DNA of 5,688 bases from Mycoplasmatota bacterium (GCA_022712785.1 JAFLJX010000014.1:1-5688); one strand, 5' to 3'; counted from the first letter of the stretch, positions 1 through 5,626 are shown. The notes: a model not told the origin generated them from the sequence alone. Program-made: numbers and translations.

Positions 1-213
1 AGCTTAGTTGATATAAGTCAAGAGATTGAGAGATTAGAAAATGAACTTAAAAAGTTAAAAGGTGAAATAGCACGTGGAGAAGGTATGTTAAGTAATCCTA
101 ACTTCATAAATAAAGCTCCTATTAGTAAAGTGAATGCTGAAAGAGAGAAATTAAATAATTATAAAGAACAATTTTCAACATTATCTAGTAGACTAAATGA
201 GTTAAAAAAATAA
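1..213 (+). CDS. valS: Valine--tRNA ligase, C-terminal end (partial)
   Basis: This open frame enters from the left edge in frame 1 and stops at TAA 211-213, giving the last 70 residues of a protein. The translation is rich in Glu, Lys and Leu in heptad-like spacing and contains the stretch NPNFINKAPISKVNAEREK followed by a second helix ending in LNELKK. That pattern (two antiparallel helices joined by a 'NxxFxxKAPxxVvxxER' turn) is the C-terminal coiled-coil arm of bacterial valyl-tRNA synthetase, which contacts the tRNA elbow and aids aminoacylation of tRNA-Val in the cytoplasm. The catalytic part lies outside the window. The stop overlaps the folC start by one base (TAATG), which suggests co-transcription and translational coupling. 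The order valS-folC is conserved in Bacillus and relatives, which supports the call. Confidence 0.92.
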   Translation, partial: SLVDISQEIERLENELKKLKGEIARGEGMLSNPNFINKAPISKVNAEREKLNNYKEQFSTLSSRLNELKK

Positions 214-1469
214 TGTTTAAAAATATTGAAGAAGGAATAACTTGGATTGAATCCATAAAAAGATTTGGGGATAAGTTAGACTTATATAGAATGGAAATTG
301 CTTGTAAAGAGTTAGGTAATCCAGAAAAAAACTTAAATATTATTCATATTGCTGGAACTAACGGAAAAGGTTCAACAGTTGCTTATTTAAAACACATATT
401 ATTAGAAGAAGGTTACAGTGTAGGGACTTTCACAAGTCCTTACATTGTGGAATTTAATGAAAGAATCACAGAAAATTACAATGATATCTCAAATATTGAC
501 CTATTGAAGTACATTAATAAAGTAAATATTCTATATAATGATGTATTAGATAAATATGACGAGATAATCACATTCTTTGAACTCGTTACTTTAATATCTT
601 TTATGTATTTTGATGATCTTAATTTAGATTATGTAATTTACGAGGTAGGTCTTGGGGGAACACTCGATGCGACAAACGTAATTACACCAATAATAGCGGG
701 TATAACTTCAATTAGTTATGACCATATGGGAACACTTGGAGATACTATTGAAGAAATTGCATTGAATAAACTAGGTATTGTTAAAGAAGGTATACCACTA
801 GTAACTTCAGTGGTTGATGAAGAATTAAAAGACTTGTTTATCAATTACACAAATAGATTAAACTCAGAACTGACAGTAATAAAAAGAAAATATATTGAAG
901 TAAAGAAATATAGTTTAAAAACGAACTTTAAATATAAAGGAATTGATTATGCTATAACAATGCTTGGCACTCATCAAGTGGTAAATGCAAGTTTGGCAAT
1001 AGAGATAATTAATCAATTAATTAAATTAAAGAAAACAGATGTTAAGTTAAGTAGTATAAGAATGGGACTACTTAATACATTCTGGCCTGGTAGAATTGAG
1101 ATGTTTGGAAATGTAATAATTGACGGAGCGCACAATGTTGGTGGAATGAATGCTTTGAAAGATAGTGTACAAGCCTTATTTAAAGGTAAATACATTAAAG
1201 CACTTTATACATCAATGGCTGATAAAGAGTATTTTGATATTATAAAAATATTAGAATCATTTGTTGATGAAGTGCATTTTACACAGTTTGATTATCCAAG
1301 ATGTGAAACAGCGGATAACTTATACAATGTATCTGAACATCCTCATAAGTTTAAACATAGTGATTCTATAACTGCCTTGAATGAATTAAAGAATTTAAAG
1401 AATAACGAAATTTTACTAGTGGCAGGTAGCTTGTACTTCATTAGTTTAATTAGGAAAAACTTAAAATAG
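213..1469 (+). CDS. folC: Folylpolyglutamate synthase (FolC, Mur ligase family)
   Basis: A 418-residue cytoplasmic ligase that adds glutamate to folates using ATP; some homologues also make dihydrofolate from dihydropteroate, which cannot be decided here. Visible motifs in order: an N-terminal helix with RFGDKLDLYRM (17-27), P-loop AGTNGKGST (47-55), TSPYIVEFNERI (74-85) for the folate site and Omega loop, EVGLGGTLDATN (144-155), DHMGTLGDT (170-178), NKLGIVK with K186 at the position of the usual carbamylated lysine, WPGRIE (291-296) opening the C-terminal domain, DGAHN (304-308), and AGSLYFIS (404-411). Length and motif order are normal and nothing looks broken. The ATG lies within the valS stop (TAATG) and no Shine-Dalgarno is visible, so translation probably depends on coupling to valS. 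The gene ends inside an intrinsic terminator hairpin. Confidence 0.96.
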   Translation: MFKNIEEGITWIESIKRFGDKLDLYRMEIACKELGNPEKNLNIIHIAGTNGKGSTVAYLKHILLEEGYSVGTFTSPYIVEFNERITENYNDISNIDLLKYINKVNILYNDVLDKYDEIITFFELVTLISFMYFDDLNLDYVIYEVGLGGTLDATNVITPIIAGITSISYDHMGTLGDTIEEIALNKLGIVKEGIPLVTSVVDEELKDLFINYTNRLNSELTVIKRKYIEVKKYSLKTNFKYKGIDYAITMLGTHQVVNASLAIEIINQLIKLKKTDVKLSSIRMGLLNTFWPGRIEMFGNVIIDGAHNVGGMNALKDSVQALFKGKYIKALYTSMADKEYFDIIKILESFVDEVHFTQFDYPRCETADNLYNVSEHPHKFKHSDSITALNELKNLKNNEILLVAGSLYFISLIRKNLK

Positions 1470-1494
1470 TGCCCAAAAAGGTACTATTTTTTTT
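1463..1494 (+). terminator. Intrinsic terminator at the end of folC
   Basis: ATAGTGCC (1466-1473) pairs with GGTACTAT (1480-1487), an 8-bp stem with one G-U wobble and a 6-base CAAAAA loop. Eight T residues follow at 1487-1494, and the upstream A run (1463-1465) can pair with part of them. The folC stop TAG (1467-1469) lies inside the 5' arm, so a ribosome finishing folC would sit on the stem and could modulate termination. This separates the valS-folC transcript from radC, or attenuates readthrough into it. Confidence 0.85.
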
Positions 1495-1512
1495 AGTTTA
1501 AGGAGGAATTAT

Positions 1513-2193
1513 ATGTTTATGATAAAAGAGCTACCAATAAGGGAAAGACCTCGCGAGAGGTTTATTAAGTATGGTGCAAGTTCAATTCAAACATTTGAAT
1601 TGATAGCGATAATCTTAAGAACTGGGTCAAAAGATGAATCAGTTTTAGAATTAGCTAAAAGAGTAACTTATATGAGTAATTCATTAAAAGATTTAAGTAA
1701 TACTTCAATTAAAGACCTAAAATCTATCAAAGGTATTGGAGATAGTAAGGCAATTGAGTTACTGGCTGCGTTTGAATTAGGGAAAAGAGTCCATGAAGAA
1801 TCATTTAGTAAAAAAAGCAAACTACATTCACCAGAAAAGATATATCAATTTTTAAAAAGTGAACTTGAAATGAAAACTCAAGAACACTTTTTAGCGCTTT
1901 ATTTGAATACCAAAGGGGAACTAATAAAGAAAGAAACATTATTCATTGGAAGTTTAAATTCTTCACTTATACATCCACGTGAAATATTTAAACATGCAGT
2001 AATTAATAGCGCTGCGGCTATAATTATATGTCACAACCACCCTTCAGGGGACCCAAATCCTTCAAAACAAGATATTGATATAACAAAACTAATACATAAA
2101 AATGGATTAATGATGGATATTGAGTTACTTGATCACATAATAATTGGAAAAGATAAATATTATTCATTTAAGGAGAGAGGTATATTAAAATAA
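1513..2193 (+). CDS. radC: RadC/YeeS family JAMM-domain protein
   Basis: A full-length 226-residue member of the RadC family, formerly annotated as DNA repair; the true role is unsettled and loss often gives no repair defect in other bacteria. The N-terminal part has the RPRERFIKYGASS segment (12-24) and a helix-hairpin-helix-like stretch SIKGIGDSKAIELLAAFELG (71-90). The C-terminal JAMM/MPN domain shows the complete metal-site pattern: upstream E124, H174-N-H176, then PSGDPNPS with S184, and D187 (HxHx7SxxD). The start is fixed by AAGGAGG at 1500-1506, 6 nt before ATG 1513; an ATG at 1519 is possible but worse placed. In Bacillus radC sits between maf and mreB; here maf is absent upstream and a convergent membrane protein lies downstream. 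I see no convincing promoter in the short gap after folC, so it may depend on readthrough or on a promoter inside folC. Confidence 0.95.
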   Translation: MFMIKELPIRERPRERFIKYGASSIQTFELIAIILRTGSKDESVLELAKRVTYMSNSLKDLSNTSIKDLKSIKGIGDSKAIELLAAFELGKRVHEESFSKKSKLHSPEKIYQFLKSELEMKTQEHFLALYLNTKGELIKKETLFIGSLNSSLIHPREIFKHAVINSAAAIIICHNHPSGDPNPSKQDIDITKLIHKNGLMMDIELLDHIIIGKDKYYSFKERGILK

Positions 2194-2221
2194 AAAACAG
2201 ATTTCTCTGTTTTATTTTAAT
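2184..2221. terminator. Shared bidirectional terminator between radC and the convergent membrane-protein gene
   Basis: A long inverted repeat: core ACAGA (2197-2201), loop TTTC (2202-2205), TCTGT (2206-2210), continuing outward through A-rich and T-rich arms to 2184 and 2221 with only two extra A residues on the left. Read on either strand it gives a stem followed by a U-rich tract. It contains both stop codons: radC TAA at 2191-2193 and, on the minus strand, TAA at 2212-2214. The two stops are only 18 bases apart, so one hairpin ends both transcripts. Confidence 0.85.
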
Positions 2222-3291
2222 GTATCTATAATTTCATCTTTGGTTAACTTTGTATATCCTTCAATACCTTTTAATTTTGCTAATGCTTTCAATGTAGTAA
2301 TAGTTAGGTCATTTAAGTTAATGCTTAAAAGAGTTTCTTCTGGTTGATTAATATCAATTATTACTTCATTACTTACTTTCTTTGGTATTTCATCTTTTTT
2401 CGTAAATAGGAAAATAATTAAATTAGCTATTACAGCTACATATATAATTCCAACCATTTCAAAAAGAGATTCCCTACTAAAATTTGTACTTGTAAAATAT
2501 TCTGTTTGTGAGTAAACCATAATTAGTACTAGTATTGTGAAGAGTCTTAGATAAAATGCTAGTTTTAATGGATTAAATCGCTTATATATTAACATTGTTA
2601 TAATATCCGTAATAAATACAAAAGGAAGTATTAGAATCAATGTTAGGAAGAATTCTGACTGTAGATTAATAACATCAAATAATAATAAGACTGTAATTGA
2701 AACAATACATGAGGAAATTATGGTAAATATATCAATCACTTTGTACTTTTTCATGTTATAGATGTATAGACCTAGACCAAGTAATGGAATTGAAAAATAG
2801 AATAGAGTCATGAATAGATTTGTTGTGGTTACATAACTTGGATAATATGAAGTAGATCTAAAAAACACTTGGTAATGTATTGTATCTACAACTAAAAACC
2901 AAATACTAAAGATCCATAATTCCTTTATAATTATTTTTTTATTAATTATGAAGAAAAATAAAAGTAAAATTAGTAATATAATTAAATATATAGTCATTTC
3001 CTTTTCAATATTTAAAGAATTTTGAAAAACATAGAAAAATATAATCACATTTGATAATAAACCAAATAACAAATATTTCATTTCTAGAAAATTTGGAAAA
3101 GCAAGTTTACCCCTCTGCTTTAATAAAAACATTATCAACACCAGTATTGCAATTAGGCTTAAATTGATTGATAATCCTTGAATGTGGGTATATCTAGTTT
3201 TATAGTATATTGTTGTTAGTCCTAATGATAGAGGTGCAAATAAAAACATTAATGACGTGAAGAATAAATATTGCTTTAATGATGTATTCAT
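2212..3291 (-). CDS. Polytopic membrane protein with C-terminal Rho_N/SAP-like domain
   Basis: I do not recognise the membrane part. From ATG 3289-3291 it is 359 residues. I estimate about ten hydrophobic segments, near residues 8-29, 39-57, 72-90, 99-117, 123-143, 157-178, 186-206, 213-235, 245-261 and 278-296, joined by short loops, so nearly all of residues 1-296 is in the membrane. A charged linker (298-326) leads to residues 327-359, with DLTITTLKALAKLKGI then EGYTKLTKDEIIDTLK. This matches the helix-extended-loop-helix pattern of Rho N-terminal (Rho_N) and SAP-like domains, which bind nucleic acid. With an even helix number both ends would be cytoplasmic, placing the tail where it could meet RNA or DNA. 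An upstream in-frame ATG (3315) would add 8 residues, but the SD-like AAGGAAG falls inside that extension, favouring 3291. The gene stands alone and points away from the ribosomal genes. Function unknown. Confidence 0.85.
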   Translation of the reverse strand: MNTSLKQYLFFTSLMFLFAPLSLGLTTIYYKTRYTHIQGLSINLSLIAILVLIMFLLKQRGKLAFPNFLEMKYLLFGLLSNVIIFFYVFQNSLNIEKEMTIYLIILLILLLFFFIINKKIIIKELWIFSIWFLVVDTIHYQVFFRSTSYYPSYVTTTNLFMTLFYFSIPLLGLGLYIYNMKKYKVIDIFTIISSCIVSITVLLLFDVINLQSEFFLTLILILPFVFITDIITMLIYKRFNPLKLAFYLRLFTILVLIMVYSQTEYFTSTNFSRESLFEMVGIIYVAVIANLIIFLFTKKDEIPKKVSNEVIIDINQPEETLLSINLNDLTITTLKALAKLKGIEGYTKLTKDEIIDTLK

Positions 3292-3312
3292 AAAATCACT
3301 TCCTTCATAATA

Positions 3313-3328
3313 CAAATATATTATAACA
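3313..3328 (-). promoter_or_regulatory. Extended -10 promoter for the membrane-protein gene
   Basis: On the minus strand a perfect TATAAT (3325 down to 3320) is preceded by TGT (3328-3326), giving the extended -10 form TGnTATAAT. No good -35 box lies at the usual distance, which is typical of extended -10 promoters. Transcription would begin near 3313, leaving a leader of about 20 nt that carries the SD-like AAGGAAG before ATG 3291. Confidence 0.6.
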
Positions 3329-3382
3329 CTATAGAGTCTGATATGAAATAGTAAAAAAAATGCCTATATATATAGATATTTG

Positions 3383-3410
3383 TTGCATTGTTTCCTATAT
3401 TATGTATAAT
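3383..3410 (+). promoter_or_regulatory. Possible upstream promoter (P1) for rplU-rpmA
   Basis: TATAAT at 3405-3410 lies 16 nt after TTGCAT (3383-3388), a weak -35. The surrounding ATGTATAATAA (3402-3412) is identical to the sequence around the -10 of the promoter at 4241, which supports it modestly. A transcript from here would run through the second promoter and the L21 leader. Confidence 0.4.
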
Positions 3411-3444
3411 AAGTATGGCTCAAAAGATTATCAAGTAAAATTCA

Positions 3445-3473
3445 TTGACAATTTGGTGTATTTTTGGTAATAT
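3445..3473 (+). promoter_or_regulatory. Strong promoter (P2) for rplU-rpmA
   Basis: A perfect TTGACA (3445-3450) is followed after 17 nt by TAATAT (3468-3473), with TGG immediately before it, so an extended -10 is also present. Predicted start is near 3480, exactly at the beginning of the conserved leader RNA. A strong sigma-A-type promoter fits the demand for ribosomal proteins. Confidence 0.75.
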
Positions 3474-3480
3474 TTTAATG

Positions 3481-3550
3481 CTGATTAACGGCATACCGCA
3501 CAGAAGAGGTTTTAAAGCGAAAACGCACCTTAATGGCGAGTCTTAACTAA
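3481..3550 (+). ncRNA. Ribosomal protein L21 leader RNA
   Basis: The stretch between the P2 start and the rplU ribosome binding site is far less AT-rich than its surroundings and contains blocks I recall from the L21 leader of Firmicutes: ACCGCACAGAAGAGGT (3495-3510) and ATGGCGAGTCTT (3533-3544). AGGT (3507-3510) pairs with ACCT (3527-3530), enclosing a bulge and a GCG-AAAA-CGC hairpin (3517-3526); CGC (3497-3499) could pair with GCG (3536-3538). Such leaders are thought to bind a ribosomal protein, probably L21, and repress the operon when free protein accumulates. Identification rests on remembered motif similarity and position directly upstream of rplU. Confidence 0.75.
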
Positions 3551-3569
3551 AATAATGAGGAGGTGCTTT

Positions 3570-3878
3570 ATGTACGCAATAATTGAAACTGGTGGAAAAC
3601 AAATAAGAGTTTCTGAAGGAGAAGTAATCTACGTTGAAAGACTAGATGTAACTGAAGGAGATAATTACACATTCGACAAAGTATTAATGATTGGTGGAGA
3701 ATCTTTAAAAGTTGGTAATCCTTTATTACCTGGTTTAACTGTTGAAGCAACAGTTGAAAAACAAGGTAAGCAAAAGAAAATCATAGTTTTTAAATATAAA
3801 CCTAAAAAGAAATATCGTCGTAAACAAGGACATAGACAATCATACACAAAACTAACAATTACGAAAATAAATGGTTAG
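3570..3878 (+). CDS. rplU: 50S ribosomal protein L21 (bL21)
   Basis: A 102-residue protein of the usual bacterial length. It opens MYAIIETGGKQIRV, the canonical L21 start, contains VGNPLL (49-54 region), and ends with the basic block KYKPKKKYRRKQGHRQ and YTKLTITKI, which bind 23S rRNA in the large subunit. An ATG at 3555 is in frame, but it overlaps the ribosome binding site GAGGAGGTG (3557-3565). That site is correctly placed for ATG 3570, which also restores the family N-terminus, so 3570 is preferred. It is probably controlled by the preceding leader RNA and is co-transcribed with rpmA, which starts 27 bp after its stop. Confidence 0.97.
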   Translation: MYAIIETGGKQIRVSEGEVIYVERLDVTEGDNYTFDKVLMIGGESLKVGNPLLPGLTVEATVEKQGKQKKIIVFKYKPKKKYRRKQGHRQSYTKLTITKING

Positions 3879-3905
3879 TAACTAAAATTATAGGAGGTGA
3901 CTTAA

Positions 3906-4190
3906 ATGTTAATTGAAATTAATGTCTTGAAATGTATGGCTTCAAAAAAAGGTGTTGGATCAACAAAAAACGGACGTGATTCTGAATCTAAGAGACTTGG
4001 AGCAAAATTATCGGACGGTCAATTCTGTACAGCTGGTTCTATCATTTATCGTCAAAGAGGAACGAAAGTTCATCCAGGAAATAACGTTGGTAGAGGCGGA
4101 GACGACACTCTATTCAGCAAAATTGATGGAATAGTTAAATTTGAACGTCTTGGTAGAGATAAAAAACAAGCTTCAGTATACGCAGAATAA
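3906..4190 (+). CDS. rpmA: 50S ribosomal protein L27 (bL27) with atypical N-terminal extension
   Basis: A 94-residue L27 with the signature ASKKGVGSTKNGRDSESKRL, GTKVHPGNNVGRGGDDTLF and FERLGRDKKQASVYAE. L27's mature N-terminus reaches the peptidyl transferase centre. In Firmicutes a short extension ending LQFF is removed by the protease Prp, normally encoded between rplU and rpmA. Here the extension is MLIEINVLKCM, lacking both phenylalanines, and no prp gene fits in the 27-bp gap. The ribosome binding site AGGAGGTGA (3892-3900) clearly serves ATG 3906. A second in-frame ATG at 3936 directly precedes ASKKG; starting there and removing Met would give exactly the mature form (84 residues before Met loss), but it lacks an evident SD. 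I keep 3906 as the annotated start and flag 3936 as the alternative. Confidence 0.95.
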   Translation: MLIEINVLKCMASKKGVGSTKNGRDSESKRLGAKLSDGQFCTAGSIIYRQRGTKVHPGNNVGRGGDDTLFSKIDGIVKFERLGRDKKQASVYAE

Positions 4191-4195
4191 AATTG

Positions 4196-4227
4196 ATGGC
4201 AAATCACAAAATGTGGTTTGCCATTTT
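4196..4227 (+). terminator. Intrinsic terminator after rpmA
   Basis: ATGGCAAATCACA (4196-4208) pairs with TGTGGTTTGCCAT (4212-4224), a 13-bp stem with one G-U wobble and an AAA loop, followed by a short T run (4224-4227) and then CATTGT. The stem is strong but the U tract is short, so termination may be partial. Its 3' arm contains the -35 box of the next promoter. Confidence 0.75.
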
Positions 4228-4246
4228 CATTGTAAAAATGTATAAT
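4218..4246 (+). promoter_or_regulatory. Promoter for the GNAT-DsrE-kinase-obgE group
   Basis: TTGCCA (4218-4223, five of six consensus bases) and a perfect TATAAT (4241-4246) are separated by the ideal 17 nt. The -35 lies in the descending arm of the rpmA terminator. Start is predicted near 4253, some 24 nt before ATG 4277. The ribosome binding site is GAGG (4266-4269). Confidence 0.7.
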
Positions 4247-4276
4247 AACCTTATAAATAGATTGTGAGGATATATT

Positions 4277-4765
4277 ATGTTAACTAGTGGAACAAAAGAA
4301 GATTTAATTGAAATAGATGAACTTTCTGTTTTAGTTATTAATGATATGAAAAAATCCTTAATACCACAGTGGGAGTTAGATTATCCAAGATTGAAAAATT
4401 TTGAGAGTGATGTTATAACTAAATCCATTTATGTATATAAAGTAGATAACAAGATTGTTGGATCTTGCACTATTCTACCTGAAAATGATCCACCATATAA
4501 AACAATTGATTCTTGGATTAAAAATAATAGTTTAGTTATTCACAGAATGCTAGTTCATCCTGAGTATAGGAAGTTAGGTATCGCAAAAACTTTTATTGAT
4601 AATGCAGTAACGCTTTGTAAAAATGGTAAATATGAATCAATTAAGATAGATACACATTTAGAAAACTATAAAATGAGAAACTTCTTAAAGAAAAACGGAT
4701 TTATTGAACTTGACTATTTAGAAACAATAGATCGTTTAGCTTATGAACTTGTTGTGGAGGATTAA
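4277..4765 (+). CDS. GNAT family N-acetyltransferase
   Basis: A 162-residue protein with the GCN5-related acetyltransferase fold, which transfers an acetyl group from acetyl-CoA to an amine; the substrate cannot be read from the sequence. Strand-forming segments YVYKVDNKIVGSCTILP (52-68) precede motif A, VIHRMLVHPEYRKLGIAKTF (87-106), where R98-K-L-G-I-A103 fits the Q/RxxGxG/A pyrophosphate-binding loop. Motif B follows as IKIDTHLENYKMRNFLKKNGF (122-142), with N130, Y131 and the usual helix leading to a GF turn. It starts at ATG 4277 behind GAGG at 4266-4269. It is the first gene of a tight group: only 2 nt separate its stop from the next ATG, and its last codons carry the next gene's SD. No signal peptide or membrane helix is present, so it should be cytoplasmic. 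Confidence 0.88.
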   Translation: MLTSGTKEDLIEIDELSVLVINDMKKSLIPQWELDYPRLKNFESDVITKSIYVYKVDNKIVGSCTILPENDPPYKTIDSWIKNNSLVIHRMLVHPEYRKLGIAKTFIDNAVTLCKNGKYESIKIDTHLENYKMRNFLKKNGFIELDYLETIDRLAYELVVED

Positions 4766-4767
4766 TT

Positions 4768-5106
4768 ATGAGTAAGTTATTAGTAGTTTGGAAATCAAAT
4801 AATGATACCGATATTCACAATTTCGTAATACCATATTGTTACAACGCAGTTGTTCAATCATGGTTTGATGAAGTTGAATTAATAATTTGGGGTGCATCTC
4901 AAGAAGTAGTAAAGAATGATTCTGTGGTGCAACAAAGAGTTATTAATTTAATTAAAAACAACATTACTGTTTACGCATGTAAAATGTGTAGTGATAACGT
5001 TGGTGCTACAGAAATTTTAGAAGAGTTAGGTGTTAATGTTAGATACACAGGGGATTTACTTAGCGATAGACTTAAAGATAAAGAATACGAAGTTATAACT
5101 ATATGA
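4768..5106 (+). CDS. DsrE/DsrF-like family protein with CxxC
   Basis: A 112-residue cytoplasmic protein resembling the small single-domain DsrE-like family. It opens with a beta strand (KLLVVWKS, 3-10) and has the second-strand segment VELIIWGASQEVV (36-48), a helix VQQRVINLIKNN (54-65), then ITVYACKMCSDNVGATEILEELGVNVRYTG (66-95), whose ACKxCxDxxG block with C71 and C74 is characteristic of this subgroup. DsrE relatives carry persulfide sulfur on a cysteine in sulfur-relay pathways, but many members, probably including this one, have no assigned role. GGAGG (4756-4760), inside the end of the GNAT gene, lies 7 nt before the ATG. The TGA stop overlaps the next start (ATGA, 5103-5106), indicating translational coupling and that TGA is a true stop here. 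Confidence 0.8.
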   Translation: MSKLLVVWKSNNDTDIHNFVIPYCYNAVVQSWFDEVELIIWGASQEVVKNDSVVQQRVINLIKNNITVYACKMCSDNVGATEILEELGVNVRYTGDLLSDRLKDKEYEVITI

Positions 5107-5615
5107 TGAATAAAGTTGTTATACTTGGTGCTAGTGGAACTGGGAAAACTACTGTTTGTAGAATACTTGGTGAAAAAATAAACTTAAGAATATTACATTT
5201 AGATTCTGTGTATTGGAAAAAAAACTGGGATAATATAAGTAAAACAAAATTTAATAAATATATGAAAAAGTTTTTACTTGAAAATAGAAGTTGGGCGATT
5301 GATGGGAACTATTCAAATAACCTTCATTTTGATTATAGATTAGAAGCTTGTGATACTATTGTGTATTTAGATTTTGGTGTTCAAGTATCTCTTCATGGAA
5401 TCCATGAAAGAGCAAAAAGATATAAACATATTTCAAGAGCTGATATGGCTGATGGTTGTATTGAGGGTGTAGATCAAGAGTTCTTACAGTATGTTGCGTT
5501 TTATAGAAAGAAAAATATGTTGATTAAAGCACATATTAAAAAGTTTGAAAATAAGAAAAGAGTTTTAATCTTTCAAAGTAGAGAAGAACTGAATTCTTGG
5601 GTAGACACCCTATAG
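5103..5615 (+). CDS. P-loop AAA/adenylate kinase-like protein (FlaR/'topology modulation' family)
   Basis: A 170-residue nucleotide-binding protein. Walker A is GASGTGKTT (9-17), followed by the family's ILHLDSVYWKKNW (30-42), RSWAIDGNYS (62-71), the Walker B-like TIVYLDF (85-91), an Arg/Lys-rich lid region (HERAKRYKHISR, 101-112) and DMADGCIEGVDQEFLQYV (114-131). Members are often named DNA topology modulation protein FlaR, a weakly founded label; the fold is that of small-molecule or nucleoside kinases, and the substrate is unknown. ATG 5103 overlaps the preceding stop by 4 nt; ATG 5106 is an equally possible start, removing one Met. No good SD is present, so expression likely depends on coupling to the DsrE-like gene. 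Its own stop TAG lies within the ribosome binding site of obgE. Confidence 0.82.
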   Translation: MMNKVVILGASGTGKTTVCRILGEKINLRILHLDSVYWKKNWDNISKTKFNKYMKKFLLENRSWAIDGNYSNNLHFDYRLEACDTIVYLDFGVQVSLHGIHERAKRYKHISRADMADGCIEGVDQEFLQYVAFYRKKNMLIKAHIKKFENKKRVLIFQSREELNSWVDTL

Positions 5616-5626
5616 GAGGTTCAAAA

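Noticed and set aside
1013..1195. Minus-strand frame inside folC
   Set aside because: It is opposite the conserved WPGRIE and DGAHN coding region of FolC and resembles no known protein.
3292..3315. Eight-residue N-terminal extension of the membrane protein on the minus strand
   Set aside because: The SD-like AAGGAAG lies inside this extension and suits ATG 3291, and the extension falls within the predicted leader.
3555..3569. Upstream in-frame ATG extending L21 by five residues (MRRCF)
   Set aside because: This ATG overlaps the GAGGAGGTG ribosome binding site used by ATG 3570, and L21 proteins begin with MYAIIETGGKQ.
3568..3847. Two minus-strand open frames of about 60 codons opposite rplU
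   Set aside because: They lie wholly within a certain ribosomal protein gene, have no ribosome binding site and give low-complexity translations.
3922..3930. Mini-ORF ATG TCT TGA just before the internal L27 ATG, as a reinitiation device
   Set aside because: It is two codons long with no SD of its own; in AT-rich sequence such triplets arise by chance. It is worth remembering only if internal initiation at 3936 is proved.
3952..4134. Second plus-strand frame inside rpmA
   Set aside because: It is an out-of-frame shadow of L27 with no SD.
5098..5108. TGA as tryptophan (Mycoplasma code), fusing the DsrE-like gene to what follows
   Set aside because: Reading through TGA gives no family-like sequence, the protein already has its normal length, and a well-formed kinase gene starts in another frame at the overlap.
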